A stretch of 64,000 nt of DNA from Magicicada septendecula (taxonomy: Eukaryota > Arthropoda > Insecta > Hemiptera > Cicadidae): contig CM068373.1 of assembly GCA_034769895.1 (NCBI GenBank), positions 281,077,158-281,141,157 on the forward strand. Reading direction: 5' to 3'. The notes below the pieces were generated by a model. It ran no database searches. It was not told the origin of the DNA and saw only the letters and a program-made list of their open reading frames with translations. This document shows positions 1 to 9,831 of the stretch, one piece after another; the stretch's first letter is position 1, and every line of letters starts with the position of its first letter. A program made the translations under genes and the position numbers.

Positions 1-225
1 CTTATTCCTTTCTTCTGGACAATAACTTCTTATTCTTCGTCGGCTTCAGCATGTCTCTTGAGACTTCTCGTTGCACCCCGAAAGCATAAGCTTTCAATCT
101 TCATGTCAAGGCCGTCAATCTCGTTTCATTCTGTTATCTATCTGTTATTCAGCGTTTTCTAAACCGATTATGCAGTGTCAAGTTTACGGCTGACTTTAAA
201 ATGTCCTTGACCAGTTTTGTGTTAT

Positions 226-244
226 GAGAGAGAGAGAGAGAGAG
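226..244. repeat. (GA)n microsatellite
   Basis: This is a short uninterrupted GA dinucleotide run in non-coding DNA. It has no other visible role. Confidence 0.9.
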
Positions 245-452
245 GTTTCGTATCACAGAATGCTTTGAGTAATTGCTAAGCGCGGTGGATAATTTTCTAA
301 ATGGAATTAAGTCCAAACTCTCGTCAGTCAGTCAGTCATTCATACTTAAACAGACAGCAAGTTACGAGAACTGACACGTGGTAAAACGCGTTGGGGAGGG
401 AGAAGGCAGAAAAACTTATAAGGTTGCTCTCAAGTAGCCTTGAGAAAATACA

Positions 453-1385
453 AGGGTAAGTCAATAAGTAACCGCAACCAATTTTTATAATTTATTATAA
501 CTACAACAGTACAAATCTGACAGCTCATTTTCAACAGTCCCCTTGCTTTTCAATACACTTAGTTCACCCTCGCACAAGCTTCCTGATGACCTAGAAAAAA
601 GTTTTTAAGTTGAACAGAAAGCCACGTATGCACCGCTTCCTTCACTTGTTGGTCTCTGGAGAACCGACGGTCCCTTAAGGCATCTTTACGTTGACCAAAG
701 AGACGGTAATTCGACGGAGCAAGATCGGGGCTGTATGCAGAATGCTGCAACACCTCGAAACGTCATTTCTCAAGAGTTTGGACAGTGTGGGCACGCGATG
801 TCATGCAACAAAAGCACTCCTTCCGACAACAGGTCTCGCCGTTTGCATCGAATTTCACGCTTCGGTTCGCCGAATCTCACTGCAACTTGCACTACTTACA
901 GTTGAGCTCTTCTCCAAGTACTGTTGCAGTATTGGCCCTTGTGAGTCCCAGAATGTTGTGAGCATTACCTTTCATGCACAGGGTTGACTCTTGAATTTCT
1001 TTTTGACTCGAGATTCGGGGTGTTTTCATTCCATAATCTGACGTTTGCTTTCAGGCTCAAAGTGGTGGATCCACGTTTGATCTCCGGTGACTATGCACTT
1101 CAAAAAAGCTTCACCTTCATTAGCATAGGAGTCCAGTATGCGTTGGCAGATGGCCACAAGATAGCGCTTGTGGTCTTCAATGATCTGTTTTGGGACCCAT
1201 TTGGCACAGACTTTACGAAAGCCAGGGTTGTTATGGAAAATTTCATATGGAGAACCTTGACTAATTTGAAGATGGTCCACCACTTCATCAACAGTCACTC
1301 TTCGGTTGGTATTAGCCATGGCATTAACGTGATCAATACTGGCATCAGTAGTGGAAGAGAGTGGACGTCCTGATCTTTCCTAGTC
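453..1385 (-). pseudogene. mariner transposase pseudogene
   Basis: The reverse strand encodes the C-terminal two thirds of a mariner-family (Tc1/mariner, DDD-type) transposase, the nuclear enzyme that cuts and pastes the element at TA sites. From 1375 to 1026 it reads through the family's central region, including VCAKWVPKQ and the first catalytic block TGDQTWIHH, where the family normally has TGDETW. After frameshifts and stops the C-terminal block YSPDLAPSNYRLF follows at about 740-700, then a tail ending near 545. The DNA-binding N-terminus is missing beyond 1385. The sequence at 453-480 has the look of a mariner terminal repeat (GGGTAAGTCAATAAGT), but no matching inverted copy was found at the other end. 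It is a dead, 5'-truncated copy. The family call is secure; the outer ends are approximate. Confidence 0.88.
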
Positions 1386-2236
1386 CTTGATGCTTGTCCG
1401 ACCGTTTCTGATCTATTCATATACGAATGAAATTGTAAATTACATTCCATATATGAATGGACCGTTCGATCCATTCATATACATTTCGCTGTGGTACAAC
1501 ATTATCCCCATATTGTTTAGAAGGTTTTCTGTGGATTTCAGTTCCTAATTCACTTTCAGACCACAAAAACCGGATCACTGCACGGCTGTTCTTTGTTGGT
1601 GCAAACGGAGACAGGAACAGCCATGTTTATCGTGCAACAATCCACAGCTGACGGACGTTCGAATAGTCCACAAGCGGAGACAACGGCACTATCTGTCGGC
1701 ATACAAGAGCACTAAGAGGTAATGCCAACTTACAGACGATTCTATAAAACTGCGGATAGTTATCGACTTACCCTTTTATGTTTATAGTTTCTACACGTTA
1801 TTGTGGTTTATGCTGACCTGTACTTTATTCTGCAGTTGCTAGGGGCGCTGTCTATTACAGGGCGATTGAAAAAGGACTTTACTATTTTGGAAGCGAATAG
1901 GAATTTATTCAGATGGCTTACAGAGTCGGTTTAGGTGCTATTTTAAAGCAAAACACATCACGTTTTGTCATCAAACAGTCGTTTTGGTTCGACGTGAGCA
2001 CCATTTCTGATACGGCGGAAGAGACATTACACCTGAAGTCAATTTCACTCCAGACTCGAACCAGTACGTCGGTGGGTGTCACTTCTGCAACTGCGGCGTA
2101 AATGCGATTGCTCAGTTCAGGCGGATCAGCAGGTACAGGCGGAACAAACACTAGATCTTTAATCATCGTCATCATCATTATCATCATCTTCATGGATTAA
2201 ACCAAGGATGGTTTGTTCCGGTCTCAAATAGGCAAA
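1386..2236. other. no recognisable feature
   Basis: This stretch lies between the mariner remnant and a LINE tail. Only short chance frames are present. The near-repeated phrase CATTCATATA occurs around 1415-1485. Nothing else is recognised. Confidence 0.6.
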
Positions 2237-2500
2237 GATTAGAGCTGGTCACTCCAGCGCTTTCTCGGACGTCCCACACCTCTCCGTCCCCTCGGCTTAT
2301 AGTTCCATAGTTGTTTGGGGAAGCGGCAGTCAGCCATTCGGCAAAGATGTTCCCACCAATTCAGCCGATATTGGGCAATCCTGTCAAGTATACTCATAAT
2401 ATTCAGATCCTTGCCGTATATCCGCGTTTCTTCTATGATCATGGAGAGTATACCCTGCCACGTGCCTGAGAAATCTCATTTCAGCCGTTTATCCGTCCGG
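2237..2500 (-). pseudogene. LINE reverse transcriptase, C-terminal tail
   Basis: The reverse strand encodes the very end of a non-LTR retrotransposon ORF2. Recognisable blocks are FLRHVAGYTL (about 2495-2455, in a different frame from the rest), YRLNWWEHLCRM, and the basic ending YKPRGRRGVGRPRKRW near 2255. This tail, after the reverse transcriptase proper, is common in many arthropod genomes. One frameshift separates the two blocks and nothing upstream of the tail survives, as expected for a 5'-truncated LINE copy. The same tail type occurs in other copies at 24.7-25.2 kb and 42.7-43.3 kb. Confidence 0.8.
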
Positions 2501-2929
2501 CTAGTCCTTATTTGAGGGAATTTAGTAGTGAATATGTCCCCTGTATATGTTACTAGCATATCGCAGGGTAAGAAGTATGTTGAGGGTGTCACCTTCAGGC
2601 TTAACGTTCAGCCCAATTTTCTGTCTGGCTGTTCTCCCGTAAACTGGCTGTATTACTCGTATCAAACCAAAGAGACCAGTTTTCCCTGTCGAGATATCCA
2701 TAAGGATCTAACGTACAATAAATATATAAATATAAATAAATAAATAGATATCCACTACCGTAGAATAAATTTAAGATGACAGTGGCTTATAGGCATCATA
2801 AGAGAAATTTTGTATATATAATGAATAACTTTGCAGGTCACGAGCTTTGTATATTTTCATATACTGTATTTTGTATTAAATATTTACTAAGTTTGATTTT
2901 AATTCCAATTGAACGAATTCACACGTGCA
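2501..2929. other. no recognisable feature
   Basis: This is AT-rich DNA with A/T-rich simple sequence (AAATATATAAATATAAATAA) near 2721. No gene or element boundary was seen. Confidence 0.6.
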
Positions 2930-4076
2930 GCTGTTTTTAATATAATTAAAGCTATTTGAGAATTTTCTTTTTAAAATATTTTATGTATTAATAATATATT
3001 TGAATACATAATAATATCTAAATTTAAGAAAGCAAGACAAATGAGACCTGTACTATTTTCAGACCTGTCAAATGATCATCCCCCAGAATAGAATGTCCCA
3101 GCCCAGTTTTAGTTAGTGAATTCTATTTACCTTTAAATAAACTTAGATAAGTTACATTTATTTAAATCGGTGGGACTTTATTTTCATCGCATTTCATGTG
3201 TCGTAACAATACTTAGAGTAGCCGTGTGACGCCATCATAGCGCGTAGTACGCAACTAAACTTCATTGTTGTGACTGACAGAATGACGTGTGGTAGCCCTG
3301 AATAAAAGGTTATTTTATCGTTTACAATGTTGGCATCAATGACGCGCACGAATCCATTCATATTAAACGTAGAATTGAATAGAAGCAAACAAACGGGTAA
3401 ATACTCATTATATTTAATGTTATACGAGTTGTGGCTCATTTTGTGTTTTGATATATTGTAATTTTAACGAACGTTTGATACTAACTTGTCATTTTAACGA
3501 AGTTTAACACTAAAACTTTCATTTGAATTTAAATACCAAACACAAAGTTTTTTTATATAAATAAATTTATTTTTAAGAATTTTCCTTTTGACATTTGCAT
3601 GTGTTAATAACATATTTTAATACATAATAACGTCTAAATTTAGGGAAGCAAACTAAATCAGACGTGTACTATTTTCAGACCTGTGAAACCATCCTACCCG
3701 AATATAATGTCCTAACCAAATTACGTCTTATTTAGACAATTCTATAGAAAAAGTTATTTAAACCGGTGCGGTATTTTCGTAATACTTCTTGTGTCGTAAC
3801 AATACTCACACTGATGTCATGACGCGTTCCCAAGTAGTCAACAGTGCGTAGTTGGCAACAAAACTTCATTGTTGTGACTAACCAAATGACGTGTCGTAGC
3901 ACTGCCTGAACAAAAGGCTATTTTATTGTTTTGAATGTTGGCATCAATTATACTGTCTCGCACGAGTCCATTCATATTGAGCGGACAATTTATCACAAAG
4001 GAAAAACACGAGCAAATAATCATTACATTTAATGTTATACGAGTTGTGGCTTATTTTGTGTTTTGATGTATTGTAT
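2930..4076. repeat. diverged tandem duplication, two units
   Basis: Two head-to-tail units of about 530 bp, roughly 2930-3462 and 3545-4076, share a series of blocks in the same order. They share a TTAATAATAT-like start, TACTATTTTCAGACCTGT, GTGTCGTAACAATACT, CTTCATTGTTGTGACT, GTTGGCATCAAT and ACGAGTTGTGGCT. Many substitutions and small indels separate the units, so the duplication is old. No coding sequence is evident in either. Confidence 0.75.
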
Positions 4077-4135
4077 AAGAGCTTTACACTTGGCGATAAG
4101 AGGGCGGTATTAGACTAATTTACAATAAATAAATG

Positions 4136-6611
4136 CATTGGCGTAGCTAGGCTTTTTGGCGCCCGGGGCAAGAGATCGTCGGCCGCCTCGCTTTCACAAT
4201 TAAAAGGGGGGCAAGAAAAGGCAATTAAAAGAATAACTGTCCAGAAAAAGAACAAGGTCACAAAATTAAAGTTTTCTATCGCATTAATTATTAATTCTGC
4301 ATCTTCCCTCGTATCAATTATTTTATTCGGTGTATTCCTCAATTTCTCCAGAGTAGCGATCACTTCAACCAGTTGAGTGGATAATGCTTTCACCGTATCT
4401 GCTTTTGAACTCTACCTGGTATTACAGTGTTCTTTTAGAGTAATTTTTACGAAGTCTTTAAGAACACTCCATCAATGAGTGGAACAGGAAAGGAAGGTGA
4501 ATAGACGTTCTACTGTCCCAAAAAATGTCACTGCCTGATCATTTACATAGGCTGCATGAACTCCAACCAAGTTAAGTGAATGGTGGTCAAAGGGAATAAA
4601 CACAGCTAGTGGATTAAAATCTAACATTCTCTTCTGAACTCGAATGGATACCAGCCATTTTTGCTTGATTGTCATACGGCTGACCTCTGCAATCGCTAAG
4701 ATTCAATTCATCAATTCATCTCTCTCAAGTTTACTTGTAGTAGTTTGTGTGATCCCCGACGCTGTTTTCACTTCTAAAGGAATGAAATCTACAAAGATTT
4801 CCTTGATATCAGCAGAAATGCGTTTAATTTTAACAAATCTTAGAATCTGAGTTCTACATGTACACCATCTTTTGTTGTGTCAAATATAATAGTAAAGTAC
4901 TTCGCCTTCTTACACGCAATAATAATAGGTCTACATTTGCGCACTATTTCTACTAACAGGCTTATTATTTTATTTTGAATAGTTGGCGAAAGAGTCGACA
5001 GACATCCAGATTTACAAGAGACTGAATCCAAATGAGATCTCATATACAGGGTCAAATTTAGCAAAGTATTTTAACAAACCCAGAAAGTTTTCAGGATTTT
5101 GATCGTTAGTAATTGAATCTCGATGTCTTCTCAGTGCCAGATTTGTTGTGCATGAGTTTGTACTGTGGTAATGACCGCTTCGAGGATTTCTTTCCATGTC
5201 TTAGCTGCTTTACTCATTTGTTCCTGAAGTAGATCATCAATAAGTCCCCCTTTGTTTAAGAGAACTTTCCAATTCCTTCCATTCCAAAAACGCAGAGCGA
5301 TAAGCAGGACTATTTTCATGATCCTGAATATGGCGACTTAACTTTCGTCACGACGAAAACCCATTTTCACTATTGAATGGCTTCTTTGATAATAGATTTT
5401 TGTGGAAATAAAGTGCAACAAAAGCAAAACTGAGACTTTTTAGTTGGAGAGAAACGCATCCAAGTGTGATTTACCTTTTCGCCATTTTGCAAGGTTTTAT
5501 CAAACCAATAATTGTTTAAGGATCGTCCAGCTTCATCTTCAGGAAAATGGCTGTCCTTGATTTGCAACTGACATGTTCCTCTATTCACCATTATGTCTCG
5601 AAAGGATTGAGATATCTCGCTTGGCCAAGCTCCTATACCTTGTGGAGCAGCACCGGGAACTCGGTCTACATTGTTGCTAGTAATGTTCTGTTCTTCATCG
5701 CCTGTAATTTCAATACTGCATGATGCAACATCATCTATGGTACTAGAACCAAGTGACTCTTGTAACTGTACTTTGACACATTCACAGTTTGAAATATTCA
5801 TGTCGTTAACTTTACTGTATTTATCAACAGCCTCGTCGGTAACAACATCCATTTTATGATCGCAAGTTAATTCCTTGTTAATTGTAATATTTTGACACTC
5901 AGGGTTAGATTTTCATTGAATAAAAGACTTTATAAACTTTTTGGAACTTGTTTTAGTTCTTAATATTTTCCCTCTCTTATGAAACTGGGCGCCACTGAGT
6001 TTACTTCGTTTCATATCAGCTTTAAATAAAATTTAAAAAAATCTATTTTCAATAATAGTATTAGTGTGATGACATACACGTAAAGTATTATAGATATAAC
6101 GGTACCCACAAGACGCACAAACGAAAAACAAACCGCACACTCAAGATACTCATCAGTAACTGATGATCAACACGTTCGCTGCGTTGAACCGGGAAGAATT
6201 GCATATACATAGCCCACGTAACGTTTTTTTATACTTTTGCAAATATATTCGTCTGTATACGAATACCAATTAAGATTATATACATAAAGCTAATACTGTA
6301 TGATTATCAGTTCTCCTTTCCAGCACAACGCACTACAAAGTCACTACAAATTTATTATCGTAATGAACCGTAATTTCGATGCTTCAGCATGAATAGACTA
6401 ATACTGTTTACCACGCAAGGTTTATAACAAAAGACAAGCTGGATGGTTATGCTTCTTTTATGAAAGGATTAGTCATATCAAAGAAAAAAGTTGTTTGTAG
6501 TTTCATAAATTGAAAACAATTTTTTCAAGTCTATGCTCACTTTGCCGCCCTCCTGGCTATGCCGCCCGGCGCGGCTGCCCCCTTGCCCCCCCCCCCCCAG
6601 CTACGCCTCTG
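4136..6611 (-). mobile_element. hAT-family DNA transposon (ZMYM/TTF type), internally deleted
   Basis: Both ends are visible. The left end begins CATTGGCGTAGCTAGG at 4136. The right end finishes CCAGCTACGCCTCTG at 6611, giving short imperfect terminal inverted repeats around GGCGTAGCT. The octamer AATAAATG lies directly outside both ends (4128-4135 and 6612-6619). An 8-bp target duplication is characteristic of the hAT superfamily. The interior carries a reverse-strand transposase pseudogene and an AT-rich remainder. The right end includes a poly-C run. The element is 2,476 bp long and lacks the conserved C-terminal dimerisation region, so it is not autonomous. Confidence 0.9.
4210..5852 (-). 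pseudogene. hAT transposase pseudogene (zf-TTF and DUF4371-like)
   Basis: Read on the reverse strand, the gene starts near 5852 with an acidic leader. A TTF-type zinc-finger region follows at about 5530-5380 (WMRFSPTKKSQFCFCC). The DUF4371-like part of the RNase-H-fold transposase comes next (5319-4840, with WKEILEAVI, LALRRHRDSI and IFDTTKDG). A continuation at 4800-4480 includes FIPFDHHSLNLVGVHAA and FFGTVERLFTF, and the part ending near 4210 includes ALSTQLVEVI. At least four frame changes break it, and the region after LFFFWTVIL, including the usual hAT C-terminal dimerisation segment, is absent. These proteins resemble the ZMYM1-like transposases common in animals. In an intact copy the enzyme would bind the inverted repeats and move the element in the nucleus. 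Confidence 0.85.
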
Positions 6612-6849
6612 AATAAATGATCGTTTACAGTGGGAGTGATATTACCGCTACAGTGTTGACTTCGTTAACGGTAGTACTCAGTAACGGGTTAGACACTGAA
6701 CTGTACACTCAGATAATATACCAGTATTCAACTCGTATAAAGCTAGTGTGTTGTGTTGGTACTGAACTTGTTTACGTTACTAGTCCACGGGCACTTTATG
6801 TACAACTGTTCCCAGTCTACAGAAGTTATGACAGCACTTATACTTGACA

Positions 6850-7480
6850 GTGTTTAATCTACAAAGTGTGATGAGAATTTTCTCAGACGTTTTACATGAA
6901 ACCGCTTCTAATCTAGAGAAATAATCATCATAATATTTGCCAGTGGTGTTTAACTTACAATATATTCAATATATTGAGGACTCAATAATTTTATGTGCAT
7001 CGTCTATAGAGATCATGGCAGCGTATACTTGACAGTGTTCAGCTTATTGTACACTGTGTAGTGGCAGTGTATACTTGTGTTTAGTTAAAAGGTTTCACCA
7101 ACATACAGTCAATCATATTACATACAGTGTGGCCTAAAGACTGGTTCGGTCGTGATGTGTTCAAATCAGTAGGTTTGACAAAACAGATTTCAAACACAGT
7201 CAAACTTGATAGAGTTTCACTTACAAAGATTGATCAGAATTTAGTCTGACATTTTACATAAAACTGCTTCCAATCTATAGAGTCATGATACTATACATTT
7301 GCCACTGTTGGTTAATTTACAATATATATAATAATTGAAGTCTCATCATTTTATGTGCAGCGTCTTTAGACATCATGCCAGTGTTCAGCTTATTGTATAG
7401 TGTACAGTGACAATGTGTACTTGAGTTTAGCTCAAACGTTTCACCAACACACAGTCAATCATTTTACATACAGTGGCCCA
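6850..7480. repeat. diverged tandem duplication, two units
   Basis: Two units of roughly 280-290 bp (about 6855-7140 and 7205-7475) share ordered blocks. These include TTTTACATAAAACTGCTTCC or its variant, ATTTTATGTGCA, GTTCAGCTTATTGTA, ACAGTCAATCAT and TACAGTGTGGCC or its variant. They lie immediately upstream of the gustatory-receptor remnant. No open reading frame of note is present. Confidence 0.7.
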
Positions 7481-7552
7481 AAGACTAGTCTTTATGTCAA
7501 TATGTTTGACAAAACAGATTTCAACATAGCCCAACGTTGAGAAGCGTCTACC

Positions 7553-7858
7553 ATGGAACGCAATGTGAGCGCAACACTGAGGAGTTTGTCAACCTGTTGC
7601 ATCGCTTTCGGCTTTCATGTTCATCGTCTGAGACACACCAAGGTTAATGACGTCATAAGGCTCTACTGTAGCTTATGACGGTTGCTTCGCTGTCGCTATG
7701 GTTACCTGTGTTAGTGGCAAGGACTCTGAGCGTACAGTACACGTTTCCAAACGTCATGTATCTTCTGCTCGACTATGTACTGCTAATCAAGTTGTCGTAT
7801 TATCGTGTAAAGTGTATCGTCAGTGAAGAACTGCTGGAAACAATCGCCGTGAACATAG
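7553..7858 (+). pseudogene. gustatory receptor-like gene, 5' part (disrupted)
   Basis: An ATG in a good context (CTACCATGG, 7553) opens a 41-codon frame, MERNVSATLRSLSTCC and onward. It runs into TGA at 7676, where an overlapping frame (7675) continues with two hydrophobic segments (SLWLPVLVARTLSV and NVMYLLLDYVLLIKLSYY). Joined across this single frameshift the segment resembles the N-terminus and first membrane helices of insect chemoreceptors of the gustatory receptor (7tm_7) family. Those are ligand-gated ion channels of sensory neuron membranes. The frame is cut at 7858 by the PIN-CXC transposon, and a matching C-terminal part reappears beyond it at 23797-24522. The frameshift and the insertion make it a pseudogene. 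The family call rests mainly on the C-terminal part. Confidence 0.55.
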
Positions 7859-8370
7859 CCCAGTCAAAATAGGTTTTTAGCTAAAAATAATTTCAACAGT
7901 TTTGAAACTTGGCACACTTACTTAGAGGTGTCTAGTGATGAATGACACAAAAGTCCTGATAAATCGGAAGTGAGCTCTAGCGGCAGTGACGTGAAACATG
8001 TCACTTTTTTCGGTTTTTCCTTTTTATCTCGGAAAGTGTTGGTCCTGGCAAAAATATAGTCGTGTACAAAAATAACACTTATGAAATTTGCTACAAAATT
8101 GATCTTACAAATTTTTCCTATCTGTAATAGTTTTCTTGTAAAAGCGCGTCGAATTTCAGGCAAATGTTTCGCCCGCGGCGGGCCATCGCCACTCTAAAAT
8201 AGTTCAAGCGCATCGTTCACAAATTATTCAATCTCCAATAACTTTTGTTGTAACGCAGATATTTACATGGAACAAGTCTCAAATTAAAGAGCAAAGCCTA
8301 CAGTTTTTGATTTAGTATATTAATGTTCATATAATTTGTTATTGTTAATTATAATAATACATATATATAT
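7859..8370. repeat. PIN-CXC element, left terminal inverted repeat, outer half
   Basis: This half pairs with 23262-23789. Shared blocks in inverse orientation include AGTGACATGTTTCACGTCAC, GCCCGCCGCGGGCGAAACAT and TAAATCAAAAACTGTAGGCT. It ends in the (TA)n tract where the Gypsy element inserted. The remainder of this repeat resumes at 19638. Confidence 0.9.
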
Positions 8371-8663
8371 TGTCACAGGACAAATGGCGCCAATCGTACA
8401 CACTATAGTTTTTTAGGCCCTTAAAAGGACCGTTTGTCGGGTACGCTAAATCATTTGCGTACGCTGCCCGTGCCGCGCTGTGATGTTCGGCGGCTGCGTC
8501 CGCTGTTCCGGGCGTGCTGCGGTTCTCTTCTTTCGGCAGTGGTATGTAGAGCCCGCTGCTGTCCCAGTCGATGTCCATCACTGCTTCTCCTGCGTTCTCC
8601 ATTCTTCCTTCTTCCTTTTCTTCCAGCTGGCTTGACGACGTCCAATGGAGTGCGGCAAAAAAA

Positions 8664-9738
8664 TTTTTTTTTTTTTTTTTTTTCGCTCTGGGCTTTGCGG
8701 TTGTGCGTCGCAGAGACGAACCGCACGGGAAACTGAGTTCCGAGCTACCTTCTGGAGCTCCTGCCTCGTGGCCCTGCCCAAGTAGGGCGCGTGCTCTATA
8801 GCAGGCCGATTCTCGGCTGTTGTGCTAGCCTACGCTAGCGCAGTATGCACCGAGGGCGTTTCCACGAATCACCTGGGCGTATACGGTACCTTCCCAGCCC
8901 AGTCACTAGAGGATTGCCTGGGAACCTCGCCGCACGTGCATAAAATTTGCGTGCAAGCCGCCTGAAAGTGTCGTCTAAGGAGCGGACGCCAAGTCCTCTC
9001 CTTAGAAGGCGAGATGAGAAGCGACGGGGGACTTTGGCCGCTAGCCGAAGCCCCCTGTCGAGGACGCTCTGCAACTTCTTTTTATGCATTGCGGCGAGGT
9101 AACCCCAGACCGGGCAGGCGTAGGTAATGACCGGCAGCAGATACGCGCCGACGATCATCCTACCCAATTTCCTGGTCATGGCTGAGCTGATCAGGAGTGG
9201 AAACAGTGCGCACAGGCGAGTGGATGCTCGCTTTAGAACTGTCTGTGCGTGGGTACGCCAGGTGAGCCGACGGTCGAGGTGTAAGCCGAGGTACTTGACC
9301 TCGTTGGACCAGCGCAAGTACGTTCTGCCGATACGTAGTTGCCTAACGGGGTTCTTCCGTCGCTTGGAGAATTCGACGGCTACGCTCTTGGTGGCGTTGA
9401 GTTGCACTCTCCAATTCTCAGTCCAGTCCACGAGCGTGTCGAGCTGGCGCTGCAGTCTTAGGACGGCCCTTTCCTCATGACGATCGGCCGTAAATACGGC
9501 CGTGTCGTCAGCGAAGAGGGCCATCTGGACTCCAGGCTGTCTCGGCACGTCGTTGACGTAGATCGAGAACAGAAGGGGGCCTAGAACACTACCTTGAGGG
9601 ACGCCGGCTGTGATTCGTCTCTCGGAAGAGACAGAATCGCCAACTCTCACGCAGAAGGTCCTCTCCGTCAGAAAGCTAGCAACCAGATGGAGGTAGCAGT
9701 CCGGGAGCTGGACTTCCCTAAGTTTGAATAAAAGGCCA
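8664..9738 (-). pseudogene. truncated jockey LINE copy inside the 3' LTR
   Basis: This is the 3' part of the same LINE found full-length in the other LTR. It covers the last ~300 residues of ORF2 (including FADDTAVFT near 9505-9520 and the stop at 8835), the 3' UTR and a poly(A) tail seen as T20 at 8664-8683. It differs from the full-length copy by only a few substitutions. Its upstream end is abrupt: LINE sequence stops at GGCCAT (9734-9739) and LTR sequence (TTTTTAGCGGCG) follows. A 331-codon frame running on into the LTR (to 9830) is a chance fusion. No target duplication flanks this copy, which argues for secondary loss of the 5' part rather than an independent 5'-truncated insertion. Confidence 0.88.
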
Positions 9739-9753
9739 TTTTTTAGCGGCGCT

Positions 9754-9762
9754 GTTTTTATG
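9754..9762 (-). promoter_or_regulatory. TATA-like box of the Gypsy 3' LTR
   Basis: The reverse strand reads GGGCATAAAAACAGCG about 190 bp into the LTR. The same sequence in the 5' LTR is at about 19439-19447. A start site 25-30 bp downstream would fall at the LINE insertion point. This is inferred from position only. Confidence 0.45.
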
Positions 9763-9831
9763 CCCTGACAGGTCGTATGCCACGAACCTATCAGAGTGCC
9801 GCTGGTCCCTGGTTGGCTCGCCTCGAGCACG

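Noticed and set aside
8664-8683. Poly-T run as a terminator
   Set aside because: It is the reverse complement of the LINE poly(A) tail.
8835-9830. A 331-codon frame joining LTR sequence to the C-terminal half of a reverse transcriptase
   Set aside because: The N-terminal ~30 residues are the Gypsy LTR read through the LINE truncation junction, so it is a chance fusion and not a gene.
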